A stretch of 64,000 nt of DNA from Stutzerimonas stutzeri KOS6. Lineage in GTDB: Bacteria; Pseudomonadota; Gammaproteobacteria; Pseudomonadales; Pseudomonadaceae. The DNA lies in assembly GCF_000307775.2 (NCBI RefSeq), contig NZ_KK020675.1:305547-369546 (forward strand), written 5' to 3'. Below are positions 20,245 through 29,813 of the stretch, piece by piece. Position 1 is the stretch's first letter. Every line of letters starts with the position of its first letter. The notes under the pieces are model-generated. The model was not told the DNA's origin. It was given only the letters and a program-made list of their open reading frames with translations, and made no database searches. The position numbers and the translations under genes were made by a program.

Positions 20245-23200
20245 ATGAAAAGAATGCTAATTAACGCAACTCAACCCGAAGAGTTGCGTGTCGCACTGGT
20301 CGACGGCCAACGTCTGTTCGATCTGGACATCGAATCGGGTGCCCGCGAACAGAAAAAAGCCAACATCTACAAGGGCAAGATCACTCGCGTCGAGCCCAGC
20401 CTCGAGGCCGCCTTCGTCGACTTCGGCGCCGAGCGCCACGGCTTTCTGCCACTCAAGGAAATCTCTCGCGAATACTTCAGCAAGGCCCCCGAAGGCCGCG
20501 TGAACATCAAGGATGTTCTGCGCGAGGGCCAGGAAGTCATCGTCCAGGTCGAGAAGGAAGAACGCGGCAACAAGGGCGCCGCCCTGACCACCTTCATCAG
20601 CCTCGCCGGCCGCTATCTGGTGTTGATGCCGAACAATCCGCGCGCCGGCGGCATCTCCCGCCGCATCGAAGGCGAGGAACGCAACGAGCTGCGCGAAGCG
20701 CTGAATGGCCTCGACGTACCGGCCGACATGGGCCTGATCGTCCGCACTGCCGGCCTGGGTCGCTCCAGCGAAGAGCTGCAGTGCGACCTCGACTATCTGC
20801 TGCAGCTCTGGACCGCGGTCAAGGATGCTTCGCAGGATCGTGTCGCGCCGTTCCTGATCTATCAGGAATCCAACGTCATCATCCGCGCCATCCGCGACTA
20901 CCTGCGCCAGGACATCGGCGAAGTACTGATCGACAGCGTCGAGGCCCAGGACGAGGCACTGAGCTTCATCCAGCAGGTCATGCCGCAATACGCCAGCAAG
21001 ATCAAGCTCTATGAAGACAGCGTCCCGCTGTTCAACCGCTTCCAGATCGAAAGCCAGATCGAGACGGCTTTCCAGCGTGAAGTGAAGCTGCCGTCCGGCG
21101 GTTCCATCGTCATCGATCCGACCGAAGCACTGGTGTCGATCGACATCAACTCGGCGCGCGCCACCAAGGGCGGCGACATCGAAGAAACGGCGCTGCAGAC
21201 CAATCTGGAAGCAGCCGAGGAAATCGCCCGCCAGTTGCGTCTGCGTGACATCGGCGGCCTGATCGTCATCGACTTCATCGACATGACCCCGGCCAAGAAC
21301 CAGCGCGCCGTCGAGGAGAAGGTGCGCGAAGCGCTGGAAGCCGATCGCGCCCGCATCCAGGTCGGTCGCATCTCGCGCTTCGGCCTGCTGGAAATGTCCC
21401 GCCAGCGGCTGCGCCCGTCCCTCGGCGAAACCAGTGGCATCGTCTGCCCCCGCTGCAACGGCCAGGGCATCATCCGTGATGTCGAGTCGCTGTCGCTGGC
21501 GATCCTGCGCCTGATCGAGGAAGAAGCCCTCAAGGACCGCACCGCCGAGGTTCGTGCCCGCGTGCCCTTCCAGGTCGCCGCCTTCCTGCTCAACGAAAAG
21601 CGCAACGCGATCACCAAGATCGAACTGCGTACCCGTGCGCGCATCTTCATCCTGCCGGACGACCATCTGGAAACGCCGCACTTCGAAGTTCAACGTCTGC
21701 GTGACGACAGCCCCGAGATCGTTGCCGGCCAGGCCAGCTACGAGATGAGCCCGACCGAGGCCGAGGAAGTTCAGCCAGTCAGTTCCACTCGCACCCTGGT
21801 ACGCCAGGAGGCTGCCGTCAAGACCGCGCCGCAGCGTACTGCGCCAACTTCCGTCGCCACTGCGCCTGCCGAGGCTCCCGCAGCAACCGCCGCTCAGGAG
21901 CCCAGCCTGTTCAAAGGCCTGATCAAGTCCCTGGTCGGCCTGTTTGCAGGCAAGCCGGAAGAGCCGCAAGCCGCTGCCGAAGTCGAGAAGAAGCCCTCCT
22001 CGCCGCGTCCGCAGCGCAATGACGAACGCCGTAGCGGACGCCAGCAGAACCGCCGGCGCGACTCGCGGGGCGGCCGTGACGAGGAGCGCAAGCCGCGTGA
22101 GGAGCGCCAGGCTCGTGAAGAGCGTCAGCCTCGTGAGGAGCGTCAGCCACGCGAAGAGCGTCAACCACGCGAAGATCGTCAACCTCGCGAGGAGCGCCAG
22201 CCGCGTCCTCCACGGGAAGAGCGCAAGCCCCGTGAGCAGACTGAGGCGACGGAGACGCAGCTGCGTCGCGAGCGCACTCCTCGCGAGGAGCGCAAACCAC
22301 GCGAAGAACGCAAGCGCGAGCTGCGCGCGCCGATCGACGAAGCGCCAGTAGCTGCAAGCGAAGAGCAGGCAGAACGTCAACCACGCGCACCGCGTGAAGA
22401 ACGCAAGCCACGCGCCGAGCAACAGAGCCCGGTCGCCGCCGACGAACTGCTGCAGCAGGTCGAGGACACCTCTGAAGAGGGCCAGGACGCCAACGACAAC
22501 AGCGAAGGCAACGATGGCGATCGTCCACGCCGTCGTTCGCGCGGACAGCGCCGCCGCAGCAATCGCCGTGAACGTCAGCGCGACGCCAACGGTAACGAGA
22601 TCGAGGAAGTCGACGAAAACAACTCTCCGGTCAAGACTGAGGAAATCGCTATCGCCGCGACGGCCGCCGCACTGGCAGCCAACACCGCCGACACGGAAGT
22701 GACGGAAGTCGCCCAGCCCGCGCTGCTCGACGATACGCTGCCTGCACAGACTGCCGATGCTGTCACCACGGCTGCTGAAGTTGCCGTCGAAGCCGAGCAG
22801 GACGTGGGTGAGCCGCAGGTCGCCGAAGAACCGGTAGTTGCTCAGCAGCCAGAGCAGGCTCCTGCTCAGCAAGCCGCAACGGTACCGACAGAAGCGCCCG
22901 CTGTAGCCGCTCAGCCTGAAGTCCAGCCAGAGGCAGCCGCACAGCAGCCTGCAGCGGAACTTCCGGAAGTGTCGCCGGTAGTAGCCGCCCCGGCGCTCAC
23001 CCCTAGCGGCCGCGCGCCCAACGATCCGCGCGAGGTTCGCCGCCGTCAGCGCGAAGCCGAGCGGCTTGCCAAGGAAGCGGCCGAGGCCGAAGCCAAGGCA
23101 GCTGCGGAGCAGCCGCTGGCCAGTCCGGAGATCGTCGCCAGCGAACCGGCGCCGCAAGCTCAGCCGGAAGAAGCTGTTCAGCCAGCAGCCGAGGAAGTTC

Positions 23201-23421
23201 AGCCGGAGCAAGCTGTCGAGCCAGCAGTCCAGTCGGAGCAGCCTGCTGCCGAGCAACCGGCCGCTGCCACTGAAGAGCCAATCCCGGAAACGACTGCTGC
23301 TGACGTGAGCGAACCGCAAACGGCACCTGCCGCAAGCCAGGAGCCAGAGCAGGTCGTGCCTCGCGAGCCAGACGCAACTGAAGGCAACGAACCGGACAGT
23401 CGCGAGAAGCCTCAGGGCTAA
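20245..23421 (+). CDS. rne: Ribonuclease E
   Basis: A 1058-residue endoribonuclease and degradosome scaffold. It starts [20 protein letters not shown], followed by an S1 domain and the catalytic domain with Asp300 (SIDINSAR) and Asp343 (VIDFIDM), and the zinc-link cysteines 401 and 404 in CPRCNGQG. A probable amphipathic membrane-anchor helix is at about residues 552-568 ([16 protein letters not shown]). The C-terminal half is disordered: an arginine-rich repeat region (about 610-720) that should bind RNA, then an acidic Ala/Glu/Pro/Gln-rich tail. The open frame extends 15 codons upstream, but homology favours 20245. Confidence 0.96.
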   Translation: MKRMLINATQPEELRVALVDGQRLFDLDIESGAREQKKANIYKGKITRVEPSLEAAFVDFGAERHGFLPLKEISREYFSKAPEGRVNIKDVLREGQEVIVQVEKEERGNKGAALTTFISLAGRYLVLMPNNPRAGGISRRIEGEERNELREALNGLDVPADMGLIVRTAGLGRSSEELQCDLDYLLQLWTAVKDASQDRVAPFLIYQESNVIIRAIRDYLRQDIGEVLIDSVEAQDEALSFIQQVMPQYASKIKLYEDSVPLFNRFQIESQIETAFQREVKLPSGGSIVIDPTEALVSIDINSARATKGGDIEETALQTNLEAAEEIARQLRLRDIGGLIVIDFIDMTPAKNQRAVEEKVREALEADRARIQVGRISRFGLLEMSRQRLRPSLGETSGIVCPRCNGQGIIRDVESLSLAILRLIEEEALKDRTAEVRARVPFQVAAFLLNEKRNAITKIELRTRARIFILPDDHLETPHFEVQRLRDDSPEIVAGQASYEMSPTEAEEVQPVSSTRTLVRQEAAVKTAPQRTAPTSVATAPAEAPAATAAQEPSLFKGLIKSLVGLFAGKPEEPQAAAEVEKKPSSPRPQRNDERRSGRQQNRRRDSRGGRDEERKPREERQAREERQPREERQPREERQPREDRQPREERQPRPPREERKPREQTEATETQLRRERTPREERKPREERKRELRAPIDEAPVAASEEQAERQPRAPREERKPRAEQQSPVAADELLQQVEDTSEEGQDANDNSEGNDGDRPRRRSRGQRRRSNRRERQRDANGNEIEEVDENNSPVKTEEIAIAATAAALAANTADTEVTEVAQPALLDDTLPAQTADAVTTAAEVAVEAEQDVGEPQVAEEPVVAQQPEQAPAQQAATVPTEAPAVAAQPEVQPEAAAQQPAAELPEVSPVVAAPALTPSGRAPNDPREVRRRQREAERLAKEAAEAEAKAAAEQPLASPEIVASEPAPQAQPEEAVQPAAEEVQPEQAVEPAVQSEQPAAEQPAAATEEPIPETTAADVSEPQTAPAASQEPEQVVPREPDATEGNEPDSREKPQG
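22084..22330 (+). repeat. Tandem repeat encoding Arg/Glu motif in RNase E
   Basis: An imperfect 18-base unit (GAGGAGCGTCAGCCNCGT-like) is repeated about seven times from 22111 to 22210 and then degenerates. It encodes consecutive REERQP units followed by REERKP variants. The third-base differences between copies show that the repeat is old enough to have drifted while keeping the protein motif. Copy number is likely to vary between strains. Confidence 0.8.
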
Positions 23422-23440
23422 GCTGTTCAGGCGCATGGAA

Positions 23441-23467
23441 AAGGGATGCTTCGGCATCCCTTTTTTT
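23441..23467 (+). terminator. Rho-independent terminator of rne
   Basis: GGGATGC and GCATCCC close a TTCG tetraloop, extended by AA/TT, and are followed by seven T. It lies 20 bases past the rne stop codon. Confidence 0.95.
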
Positions 23468-23585
23468 GTCTGCGCAAAGCAACCATTGGACGCAAAGGTC
23501 GCGCACGCCACAAAATTGCTATTGGAACGCCAGCACTCGACAACCTTGCAATACGCCACTTCACGCGAGCCGACACGGGAGCCCG

Positions 23586-25190
23586 ATGAATCTTTCTCTA
23601 ATGAATCGCTATGCCTTTTTCGCGTTTTGCGTGCTTTTCAGCCTGCTGAGCCTGCCATGGCTAGGGCAGCTCTGGCCCATCACACTGATCACCGCCCTGC
23701 TCAGCGCCGTCGGCATCAACGACCTTCTGCAAGCGAAGCAGGCCGTACGCCGCAACTATCCGATTCTCGGCAACATTCGTTATCTCATCGAAACCATTCG
23801 CCCGGAGATACGCCAATACCTACTGGAGAACGACAGCGATCCGCTGCCCTTCTCCCGCGCTCAGCGCTCGCTGGTCTATGCCAGAGCCAAGAACCAGGTG
23901 GCCGACAAACCATTCGGCACCTTGTCGGACGTTTACGGCAGCGGCTTCGAATTCATCGGACACTCGATCCGAACCGCACCGCACAGCAACCCGCAGGGTT
24001 TTCGCATCACGGTGGGTGGCCCACAGTGCCGACAGCCTTATTCGGCCTCGATTTTCAATATTTCAGCGATGAGCTTCGGCTCGCTCAGCGCCAACGCCAT
24101 TCGTGCGCTCAATCGTGGCGCGCGGATGGGCGACTTCGCCCACGACACCGGTGAAGGCAGCATCAGTCGCTACCACCTGGAACACGGCGGCGACCTGATA
24201 TGGGAACTCGGCAGTGGCTATTTCGGCTGTCGCAACGAAGAAGGCGGGTTCGATGCCGAGCAATTCGCCCGGCAGGCCCAACTGCCGCAAGTGAAGATGA
24301 TCGAGATAAAGCTTTCGCAAGGCGCCAAGCCCGGTCATGGGGGCATCCTGCCCAAGCACAAGATCACCGCCGAGATCGCAGCGACACGCGGTATTCCCAT
24401 GGACCGCGATTGCGTATCGCCTGCCAGCCACAGCCGCTTCTCGACGCCGCTGGAGCTGCTTGGTTTCATCGCCGAGCTACGCGAGCTGAGCGGTGGCAAG
24501 CCGGTCGGCTTCAAGCTCTGCTTGGGACATCCATGGGAATTCATGGCGATCGCCAAGGCGATGCTGCAAACCGGCATCCTGCCCGACTTCATCGTGATCG
24601 ACGGCAAGGAAGGCGGCACCGGGGCGGCACCACTGGAGTTCACCAACCATGTGGGTGTTCCGCTGCGCGAGGGACTGTTGTTCGTACATAACACCCTGGT
24701 GGGTTTGAACCTGCGCAAGCACATCAAGCTTGGCGCCAGTGGCAAAATCGTCAGTGCATTCGACATCGCCTGCGTGCTGGCCATCGGTGCCGACTGGGCG
24801 AACTCGGCGCGCGGCTTCATGTTTGCGATTGGCTGCATCCAGTCGCAGTCATGCCATACCAACAAATGCCCGACCGGCGTGGCGACACAGGATCCATTGC
24901 GCCAACGCGCGCTGGTGGTACCGGACAAGGCCGAGCGCGTCTACAACTACCATCGCAACACCCTGGAGGCGCTGTCCGAGATACTTGCAGCCGCAGGCCT
25001 CGGGCACCCGCAGCAACTGGAAGCCAAGCACCTGGTCCGCAGGATGTCGGCAACGGAGATCAAGCTGTTCTCGCAATTGCACACCTTCCTCGAACCGGGC
25101 GCCCTGCTCTCTGACGACCTGCAAGGTGATTTCTACCCGCACATGTGGCGGATGGCGCAGGCAGAGAGCTTCGATCCGAAACTGAGCTGA
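23586..25190 (+). CDS. FMN-binding glutamate synthase-like protein, membrane-anchored
   Basis: A 534-residue protein with two hydrophobic stretches near residues 10-45 followed by a glutamate synthase alpha-subunit FMN domain. Visible motifs include ISAMSFGSLSANAIRALN, GAKPGHGGILP, IDGKEGGTGAAP and the 3Fe-4S-type cysteines in CIQSQSCHTNKCPTGVATQD. It lacks the glutaminase domain, so it is not a complete GltB; electron donor and substrate are unknown. The ATG at 23586 has GGGAG five bases before it. It is convergent with murB, 16 bases apart. Confidence 0.87.
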   Translation: MNLSLMNRYAFFAFCVLFSLLSLPWLGQLWPITLITALLSAVGINDLLQAKQAVRRNYPILGNIRYLIETIRPEIRQYLLENDSDPLPFSRAQRSLVYARAKNQVADKPFGTLSDVYGSGFEFIGHSIRTAPHSNPQGFRITVGGPQCRQPYSASIFNISAMSFGSLSANAIRALNRGARMGDFAHDTGEGSISRYHLEHGGDLIWELGSGYFGCRNEEGGFDAEQFARQAQLPQVKMIEIKLSQGAKPGHGGILPKHKITAEIAATRGIPMDRDCVSPASHSRFSTPLELLGFIAELRELSGGKPVGFKLCLGHPWEFMAIAKAMLQTGILPDFIVIDGKEGGTGAAPLEFTNHVGVPLREGLLFVHNTLVGLNLRKHIKLGASGKIVSAFDIACVLAIGADWANSARGFMFAIGCIQSQSCHTNKCPTGVATQDPLRQRALVVPDKAERVYNYHRNTLEALSEILAAAGLGHPQQLEAKHLVRRMSATEIKLFSQLHTFLEPGALLSDDLQGDFYPHMWRMAQAESFDPKLS

Positions 25191-25206
25191 GGATGGCCGT
25201 AGCGCC

Positions 25207-26226
25207 TCAGAGCACGTTTGGCTCGATTTCGAGGGCGACCCCGAAGCGCTCGAGCACGTCGGCCTGGATACGCCGGGCCAGCTGCAGCAGTTGCATTCCA
25301 GTGGCCTGGCCATGATTGACCAGCACGAGAGCCTGCAGACGATGCACGCCGGCATCGCCCTCGCGATACCCCTTCCAGCCGGCCCGCTCGATGAGCCAGC
25401 CAGCCGCCAGCTTCACCTGGCCGTCGCCCTGCTGATAGGCGACCAGATCGGGATGGCTGCCTTGAAGCTTTCCGGCAACGGCAGCGGATACCAGTGGATT
25501 TTTGAAGAAGCTGCCAGCATTGCCCAGCTGTTGCGGATCCGGCAGCTTTTCGCTGCGGATGGCACAAACCGCCCGACTCACATCCGCCGCAGTGGGTCTG
25601 CTGATCCCCTGCTCTGCGAGGCGCTGACGGATAGGCCCGTACTCGAGATGCAGCGCGCCCTGACGACGCAAGAGCAAGCGCACACGCAGCACCAGATAGC
25701 GCCCCGGCTCCTGTTTGAAGATGCTGTCGCGATAGCCGAATGCACAGTCCTGCAAGGAAAACTCACGGAGCGTCCCGGTTTCGATCTCCAGCGCCGTGAG
25801 GCCGGCAAAGATGTCCTTGATCTCGACACCGTAGGCACCAATGTTCTGGATCGGAGACGCGCCGACCGTGCCCGGTATCAGACTCAGGTTCTCCAGCCCT
25901 GCCAACCCTTGCTCCAGGGTCCACAGCACGAACGGGTGCCAGGGCTCACCGGCTTGCGCCTCCACCAGCACCTGTCCATCGGAGTCTTCGATGATGCGCC
26001 TGCCACGACTGGCCATATGCAGCACCAGGGCCGGCACATCGCGCGTCAGCAGCAGGTTGCTGCCGCCACCGACTGGCAGCAACGGTACGCCTAGCTGCCG
26101 CGACAGAGCGAGTGCTTCGCGCACATCCTCATCGTCATGAGCGGAAGCGAAGTAGCGCGCACGCTGATCGACAGCGAAGGTATTGAACGGCTTCAGCGAT
26201 CGATTGGATTCGAGGGTAAGGCTCAC
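25207..26226 (-). CDS. murB: UDP-N-acetylenolpyruvoylglucosamine reductase
   Basis: FAD enzyme of 339 residues that completes UDP-MurNAc for peptidoglycan. NTFAVDQRARYF starts the FAD domain, GGGSNLLL binds the pyrophosphate, PGTVGASPIQNIGAYG is diagnostic, and the proton donor Ser is in NAGSFFKNP. It is the E. coli type (type I). It overlaps ptpA by four bases at the end of the lpxK-kdsB-ptpA-murB transcript. Confidence 0.95.
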   Translation of the reverse strand: MSLTLESNRSLKPFNTFAVDQRARYFASAHDDEDVREALALSRQLGVPLLPVGGGSNLLLTRDVPALVLHMASRGRRIIEDSDGQVLVEAQAGEPWHPFVLWTLEQGLAGLENLSLIPGTVGASPIQNIGAYGVEIKDIFAGLTALEIETGTLREFSLQDCAFGYRDSIFKQEPGRYLVLRVRLLLRRQGALHLEYGPIRQRLAEQGISRPTAADVSRAVCAIRSEKLPDPQQLGNAGSFFKNPLVSAAVAGKLQGSHPDLVAYQQGDGQVKLAAGWLIERAGWKGYREGDAGVHRLQALVLVNHGQATGMQLLQLARRIQADVLERFGVALEIEPNVL

Positions 26227-26687
26227 AGTCGCCCCTTGATTTCGACGAGCAGGGCATCGCAGGCCTTTTCGATGAGGTCCAGGACCTCTTCGAAGCCATC
26301 ATCGCCACCGTAGTACGGGTCAGGCACCACATCGCGCCCCAGTCCATAGCGACGCAGCAACAGGTCCAGCTCTGCACGGCCTCGCGCCGGGCGCAAGGCC
26401 TGCAGCCGCGCAAGATTGTCGTGATCCATCGCCAGGATCAGGTCGAACCGCTCGAAGTCCTCGGGCCGCACCTGGCGCGCACGCAGCGCTGCGAGCGAAT
26501 AGCCGCGCCGTCCGGCTGCGGCGCAGGCACGCGAATCCGGCGTCTTGCCGGCATGCCAGTCGCCGGTCCCGGCCGAATCGATCTCGACCCGGCTGCACAG
26601 CCCGGCCTGCTGGACACGCTGACGGAACACCCCTTCGGCAGTGGGCGAACGACAGATATTGCCCATGCAAACGAACAGCACCTTCAT
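26223..26687 (-). CDS. ptpA: Low molecular weight protein tyrosine phosphatase
   Basis: 154 residues. The active-site loop CMGNICRS is at residues 7-14 (Cys7 nucleophile, Arg13), and DPYYGG holds the general acid aspartate. Bacterial relatives act on tyrosine kinases of exopolysaccharide export, but no such kinase is in this window. The start at 26687 is one base after the kdsB stop; the longer frame reads through kdsB and is rejected. Confidence 0.9.
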   Translation of the reverse strand: MKVLFVCMGNICRSPTAEGVFRQRVQQAGLCSRVEIDSAGTGDWHAGKTPDSRACAAAGRRGYSLAALRARQVRPEDFERFDLILAMDHDNLARLQALRPARGRAELDLLLRRYGLGRDVVPDPYYGGDDGFEEVLDLIEKACDALLVEIKGRL

Positions 26688-26688
26688 T

Positions 26689-27453
26689 TCAGCCACCCAG
26701 CAACCGCCGGACCCGCTCCAGGTCTTCGGCGGTATCGACACCTGCGGGCGGCGCCTGCAGCGCATCGGCGACATGGATTCGCCGGCCATGCCAGAGCGCA
26801 CGCAGCTGCTCCAGGCACTCGGTATCCTCGAGCCAGCACGGGCCCCAGGACACGAAGTCGGCGAGGAAACCCGCACGATACGCATAGATTCCGATGTGTC
26901 GACGGTAAGGCACCCCGGCAGGCAACTGGCTGCGATCCGCGGCAAACGAATCCCGCGCCCACGGCAGTGGTGCCCGGCTGAAGGTCAGCGCCAGGCCATC
27001 GATGTCCGAAAGGACCTTCACCACGTTGGGATTGAACAGCGCCTGCACGTCAGCCAGCGGTTCTGCCAGCGTGGCGATGGAGGCCTCGGGATGAGCCGCC
27101 AGATTCGCCGCAACCTGATCGATCACCGCCGGGGGAATCAGCGGCTCGTCACCCTGCACGTTGACCACGATCGCGTCTGCTGCCAGTCCGAGCCGCTCGG
27201 CCACTTCCGCGAGGCGGTCAGTGCCGGAGTTGTGCTCGGGTCGGGTCAGCACGACTTCCGCACCGAACGCCGAACAGGCATCGACGATGCGCGGGTCATC
27301 GGTAGCGACCACGACGCGCTGAGCCGCGCTCTTGCCCGCCTGCTCCCACACGTGCCGGATCATCGGCTTGCCGGCGATGTCCTGCAGCGGCTTGCCTGGC
27401 AGGCGGGTCGACGCATAGCGGGCAGGAATAACGACGGTGTAGGCAGTGCTCAT
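26689..27453 (-). CDS. kdsB: CMP-KDO synthetase
   Basis: Activates KDO with CTP for lipopolysaccharide inner core. The protein has 254 residues; [16 protein letters not shown] is the CTP-binding motif, [11 protein letters not shown] the catalytic metal region, and RHIGIYAYR a family signature. It overlaps the Trm112-like gene by four bases; lpxK in the same operon makes the acceptor lipid A. Confidence 0.95.
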   Translation of the reverse strand: MSTAYTVVIPARYASTRLPGKPLQDIAGKPMIRHVWEQAGKSAAQRVVVATDDPRIVDACSAFGAEVVLTRPEHNSGTDRLAEVAERLGLAADAIVVNVQGDEPLIPPAVIDQVAANLAAHPEASIATLAEPLADVQALFNPNVVKVLSDIDGLALTFSRAPLPWARDSFAADRSQLPAGVPYRRHIGIYAYRAGFLADFVSWGPCWLEDTECLEQLRALWHGRRIHVADALQAPPAGVDTAEDLERVRRLLGG

Positions 27454-27635
27454 TTATCCAGGCGCTCATCCACGTCGAGGGTCCGGGCTTCGCTCTCGAG
27501 CATCACCGGTATGCCATCGCGCACCGGGAAAGCCAGGCCGTCGGCCTTGCAGATCAGTTCCGACTTGTCATCAGCCAGCTTGAGCGGCCCCTTGCATAGC
27601 GGGCAGGCCAGAATGTCGAGCAGTTTGGTGTCCAT
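27450..27635 (-). CDS. Trm112-like small zinc-ribbon protein (YcaR family)
   Basis: A 61-residue protein with [14 protein letters not shown] at the N-terminus and a conserved [16 protein letters not shown] end. The family (PF03966) sits between lpxK and kdsB in most gammaproteobacteria. Only two cysteines remain, so zinc binding is uncertain. Its role in this operon is not known. Confidence 0.9.
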   Translation of the reverse strand: MDTKLLDILACPLCKGPLKLADDKSELICKADGLAFPVRDGIPVMLESEARTLDVDERLDK

Positions 27636-27680
27636 GCGCAGTCCTTGGAAGCGGTCGACTGCGTCGGCAGATCGAACGGC

Positions 27681-28685
27681 TTAAGTGTGGTCGGGCAGCA
27701 ATCGCGCCAGCTGACTGTCGAACCAGGAGACGAAGGACGCAGAAGGCACGGCCTGCACCTGCAGATACGACCAACCCGGCGGCGCGAATGCCCGGCATTT
27801 CACCGCATCCTTTTCGGTCATCACCAGCGGCAACTCGGGGCAGAATTTCAACTGCTCGGGGCTGTAGGTGGCATGGTCGGCGAAGGCATGCGGAATCGGG
27901 CGCCAGTGTAGCGTTTCGAGCGTACCGAAGAAACGCTGCGGATTGCCGATGCCAGCCACCGCATGCAGTTGCTGGCCGGCCGGGAAGCGATCGAGCGACC
28001 AGCGCGCGCCTGAACACAGTTCGACCAGCGCGACGGGCCGAAGGTTGAACGCATAACCATCCGCGCGATCCGCGTCGGCACCGTTGAACAGCACCGCGTC
28101 CACGCTGCTCAGCCGCTCGGCTGGCTCACGCAGGGGGCCGGCCGGCAGGCAGCGGCCGTTGCCCAGTCCGCGGGCGGCATCGATCAGCACCAGCTCCAGG
28201 TCGCGCGCCAATCGATAGTGCTGCAGGCCATCATCGGAAAGAATCAGGTCGAGCGATTCCGTCTCCAGCAGCCGGCGGACGGCGCTTGATCGATCAGGAT
28301 CGATCATCAGGGGTACGCCGGTCCGCTGGACGATCAACAGCGGTTCGTCACCCGCTTGCGCGGCCGCATGTTCCGGGCGCACGCGCCAGGGCAGTGTCGG
28401 CGGCTGCGCGCCGTAGCCACGACTGACGACACCGACGCGCAGCCCGCGACTTCGACAGTGCTCGATCAGCCAGAGAATCAGCGGCGTCTTGCCGGTTCCG
28501 CCCACGGTGATGTTGCCGACGACGATGACCGGCAGCGGCGCGCGATAGACATTGCCATTGCCTTCGAGGAAACGCCGGCGCCGGGCCTCGACCACGCGCC
28601 GGTACAGCAGCTCCAGCGGCGCCAGCAGCCCCAGCGCCGGATGCCCCTGATACCAGGCACGTTGCAGGCGATCGGCGAAGGACAT
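27681..28685 (-). CDS. lpxK: Tetraacyldisaccharide 4'-kinase
   Basis: Inner-membrane-associated kinase of 334 residues that forms lipid IVA. The P-loop is in [13 protein letters not shown], followed by [13 protein letters not shown] and [13 protein letters not shown], all LpxK hallmarks. Unlike in E. coli no msbA precedes it; instead it follows exbBD with a one-base overlap, as in P. aeruginosa. Confidence 0.95.
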   Translation of the reverse strand: MSFADRLQRAWYQGHPALGLLAPLELLYRRVVEARRRRFLEGNGNVYRAPLPVIVVGNITVGGTGKTPLILWLIEHCRSRGLRVGVVSRGYGAQPPTLPWRVRPEHAAAQAGDEPLLIVQRTGVPLMIDPDRSSAVRRLLETESLDLILSDDGLQHYRLARDLELVLIDAARGLGNGRCLPAGPLREPAERLSSVDAVLFNGADADRADGYAFNLRPVALVELCSGARWSLDRFPAGQQLHAVAGIGNPQRFFGTLETLHWRPIPHAFADHATYSPEQLKFCPELPLVMTEKDAVKCRAFAPPGWSYLQVQAVPSASFVSWFDSQLARLLPDHT

Positions 28686-29113
28686 CAGGGCGACGCCTGC
28701 GCCTCGACCGTGGTGATGCGCAGCTGAGCGAAGCCCAGCTTGCCGGCAGCGTCCATCGCGGTGATCACCGCCTGGTGCGGTGTCTTGCCATCGGCGCTGA
28801 TGACCATGGGCAGGCGCGCATCGCCGCCGGACTCCTTGCTGAGCGCAGCCATCAGTGAATTGAGGTCGCTCTTCAACAGGGCTTTGCCGTTGAGTGAGTA
28901 ATTGCCGTCCACGTCGATCAGCACTTCCAGTTGCCGAATCTCGGCATCCTGCGGCGGCGTGCCGCTGACCGCTTCCGGAAGATCCACCTTGAGCTGCGTT
29001 TCACGGGTAAAGGTCGTGGTGACCACGAAGAACAGCAGCAGGATGAACACCACGTCGATCAGTGGCGCCAATCCTATCTCGACGTTCTCGCGAGGTTTGC
29101 GCCGGAATTTCAC
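28685..29113 (-). CDS. exbD: ExbD/TolR family biopolymer transport protein
   Basis: 142 residues with one N-terminal membrane helix (about 17-38, [19 protein letters not shown]) carrying the conserved Asp of the proton channel, and a periplasmic domain. It pairs with the ExbB-like protein upstream (four-base overlap). This pair next to comEC and lpxK is conserved in Pseudomonas and its energised partner (TonB-like or other) is not known; no tonB gene follows here. Confidence 0.9.
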   Translation of the reverse strand: MKFRRKPRENVEIGLAPLIDVVFILLLFFVVTTTFTRETQLKVDLPEAVSGTPPQDAEIRQLEVLIDVDGNYSLNGKALLKSDLNSLMAALSKESGGDARLPMVISADGKTPHQAVITAMDAAGKLGFAQLRITTVEAQASP

Positions 29114-29742
29114 GCCTTGCCCTCACCGAGATCGACATCACGGTCGCCCTGTACCACTTCCACCAGCTTGATCGCTTCCTGTTCCATGCCCACGACCAGT
29201 TCGTCAACACGGCGCTGCAGGAAGCGATGGAAGAACAACGCGGGAATGCCGACCATCAGGCCCGCAGCGGTGGTGATCAGTGCCTTGGCGATACCACCGG
29301 CGAGCAGGGGTGCGTTGGCCATGCCGGACCCCATGAACGCGCTGAAGATCTCGATCATGCCCAGTACCGTTCCCAACAGGCCGAGCAAGGGGGCGATACC
29401 GGCGATGGTGCCCAGGGCGTTGAGATAGCGCTCGAGATCATGGACGACCCGGGCGGCCGCTTCCTCGATGCATTCTTTCATGATCTCGCGGCCACGCTTG
29501 GAGTTGCTGAGGCCGGCGGCGAGGATTTCACCCAGTGGGGAATCCGCACGCAGCTCCTTGAGCTTCTGGTTGCTGAGCTTCTTCTCCTTGATCCATTTCC
29601 ATACCTGGCCCAGCAGGTGCGGAGGCGTGACGCGGCTCGGGCGCAATGTCCACAGACGCTCGGCGATGATGCCGGCGGCAGCGATGGAACACAGGATGAT
29701 TGGCAGCATTATCCAGCCGCCTGCTTTGACCAGCTCCCACAC
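29110..29742 (-). CDS. exbB: ExbB/TolQ/MotA family proton channel protein
   Basis: 210 residues with three membrane segments: an N-terminal one (about residues 10-30) and a pair around GTIAGIAPLLGLLGTVLGMI and ITTAAGLMVGIPALFFHRF, which line the proton path in this family. It forms a complex with ExbD. It is the first gene of the exbB-exbD-lpxK-Trm112-kdsB-ptpA-murB transcript. Confidence 0.9.
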   Translation of the reverse strand: MWELVKAGGWIMLPIILCSIAAAGIIAERLWTLRPSRVTPPHLLGQVWKWIKEKKLSNQKLKELRADSPLGEILAAGLSNSKRGREIMKECIEEAAARVVHDLERYLNALGTIAGIAPLLGLLGTVLGMIEIFSAFMGSGMANAPLLAGGIAKALITTAAGLMVGIPALFFHRFLQRRVDELVVGMEQEAIKLVEVVQGDRDVDLGEGKA

Positions 29743-29813
29743 GAGATGAATCCCCCTCGAAAAAGTGGCGCCACTCTAGCATAGGGGCGCCGGCTCGCCG
29801 ACGGCCGCCGTTC

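Noticed and set aside
20257..23559. An 1100-codon open frame on the minus strand opposite rne
   Set aside because: It mirrors the RNase E frame in a high-GC gene with strong third-position bias, has low-complexity composition and no ribosome binding site.
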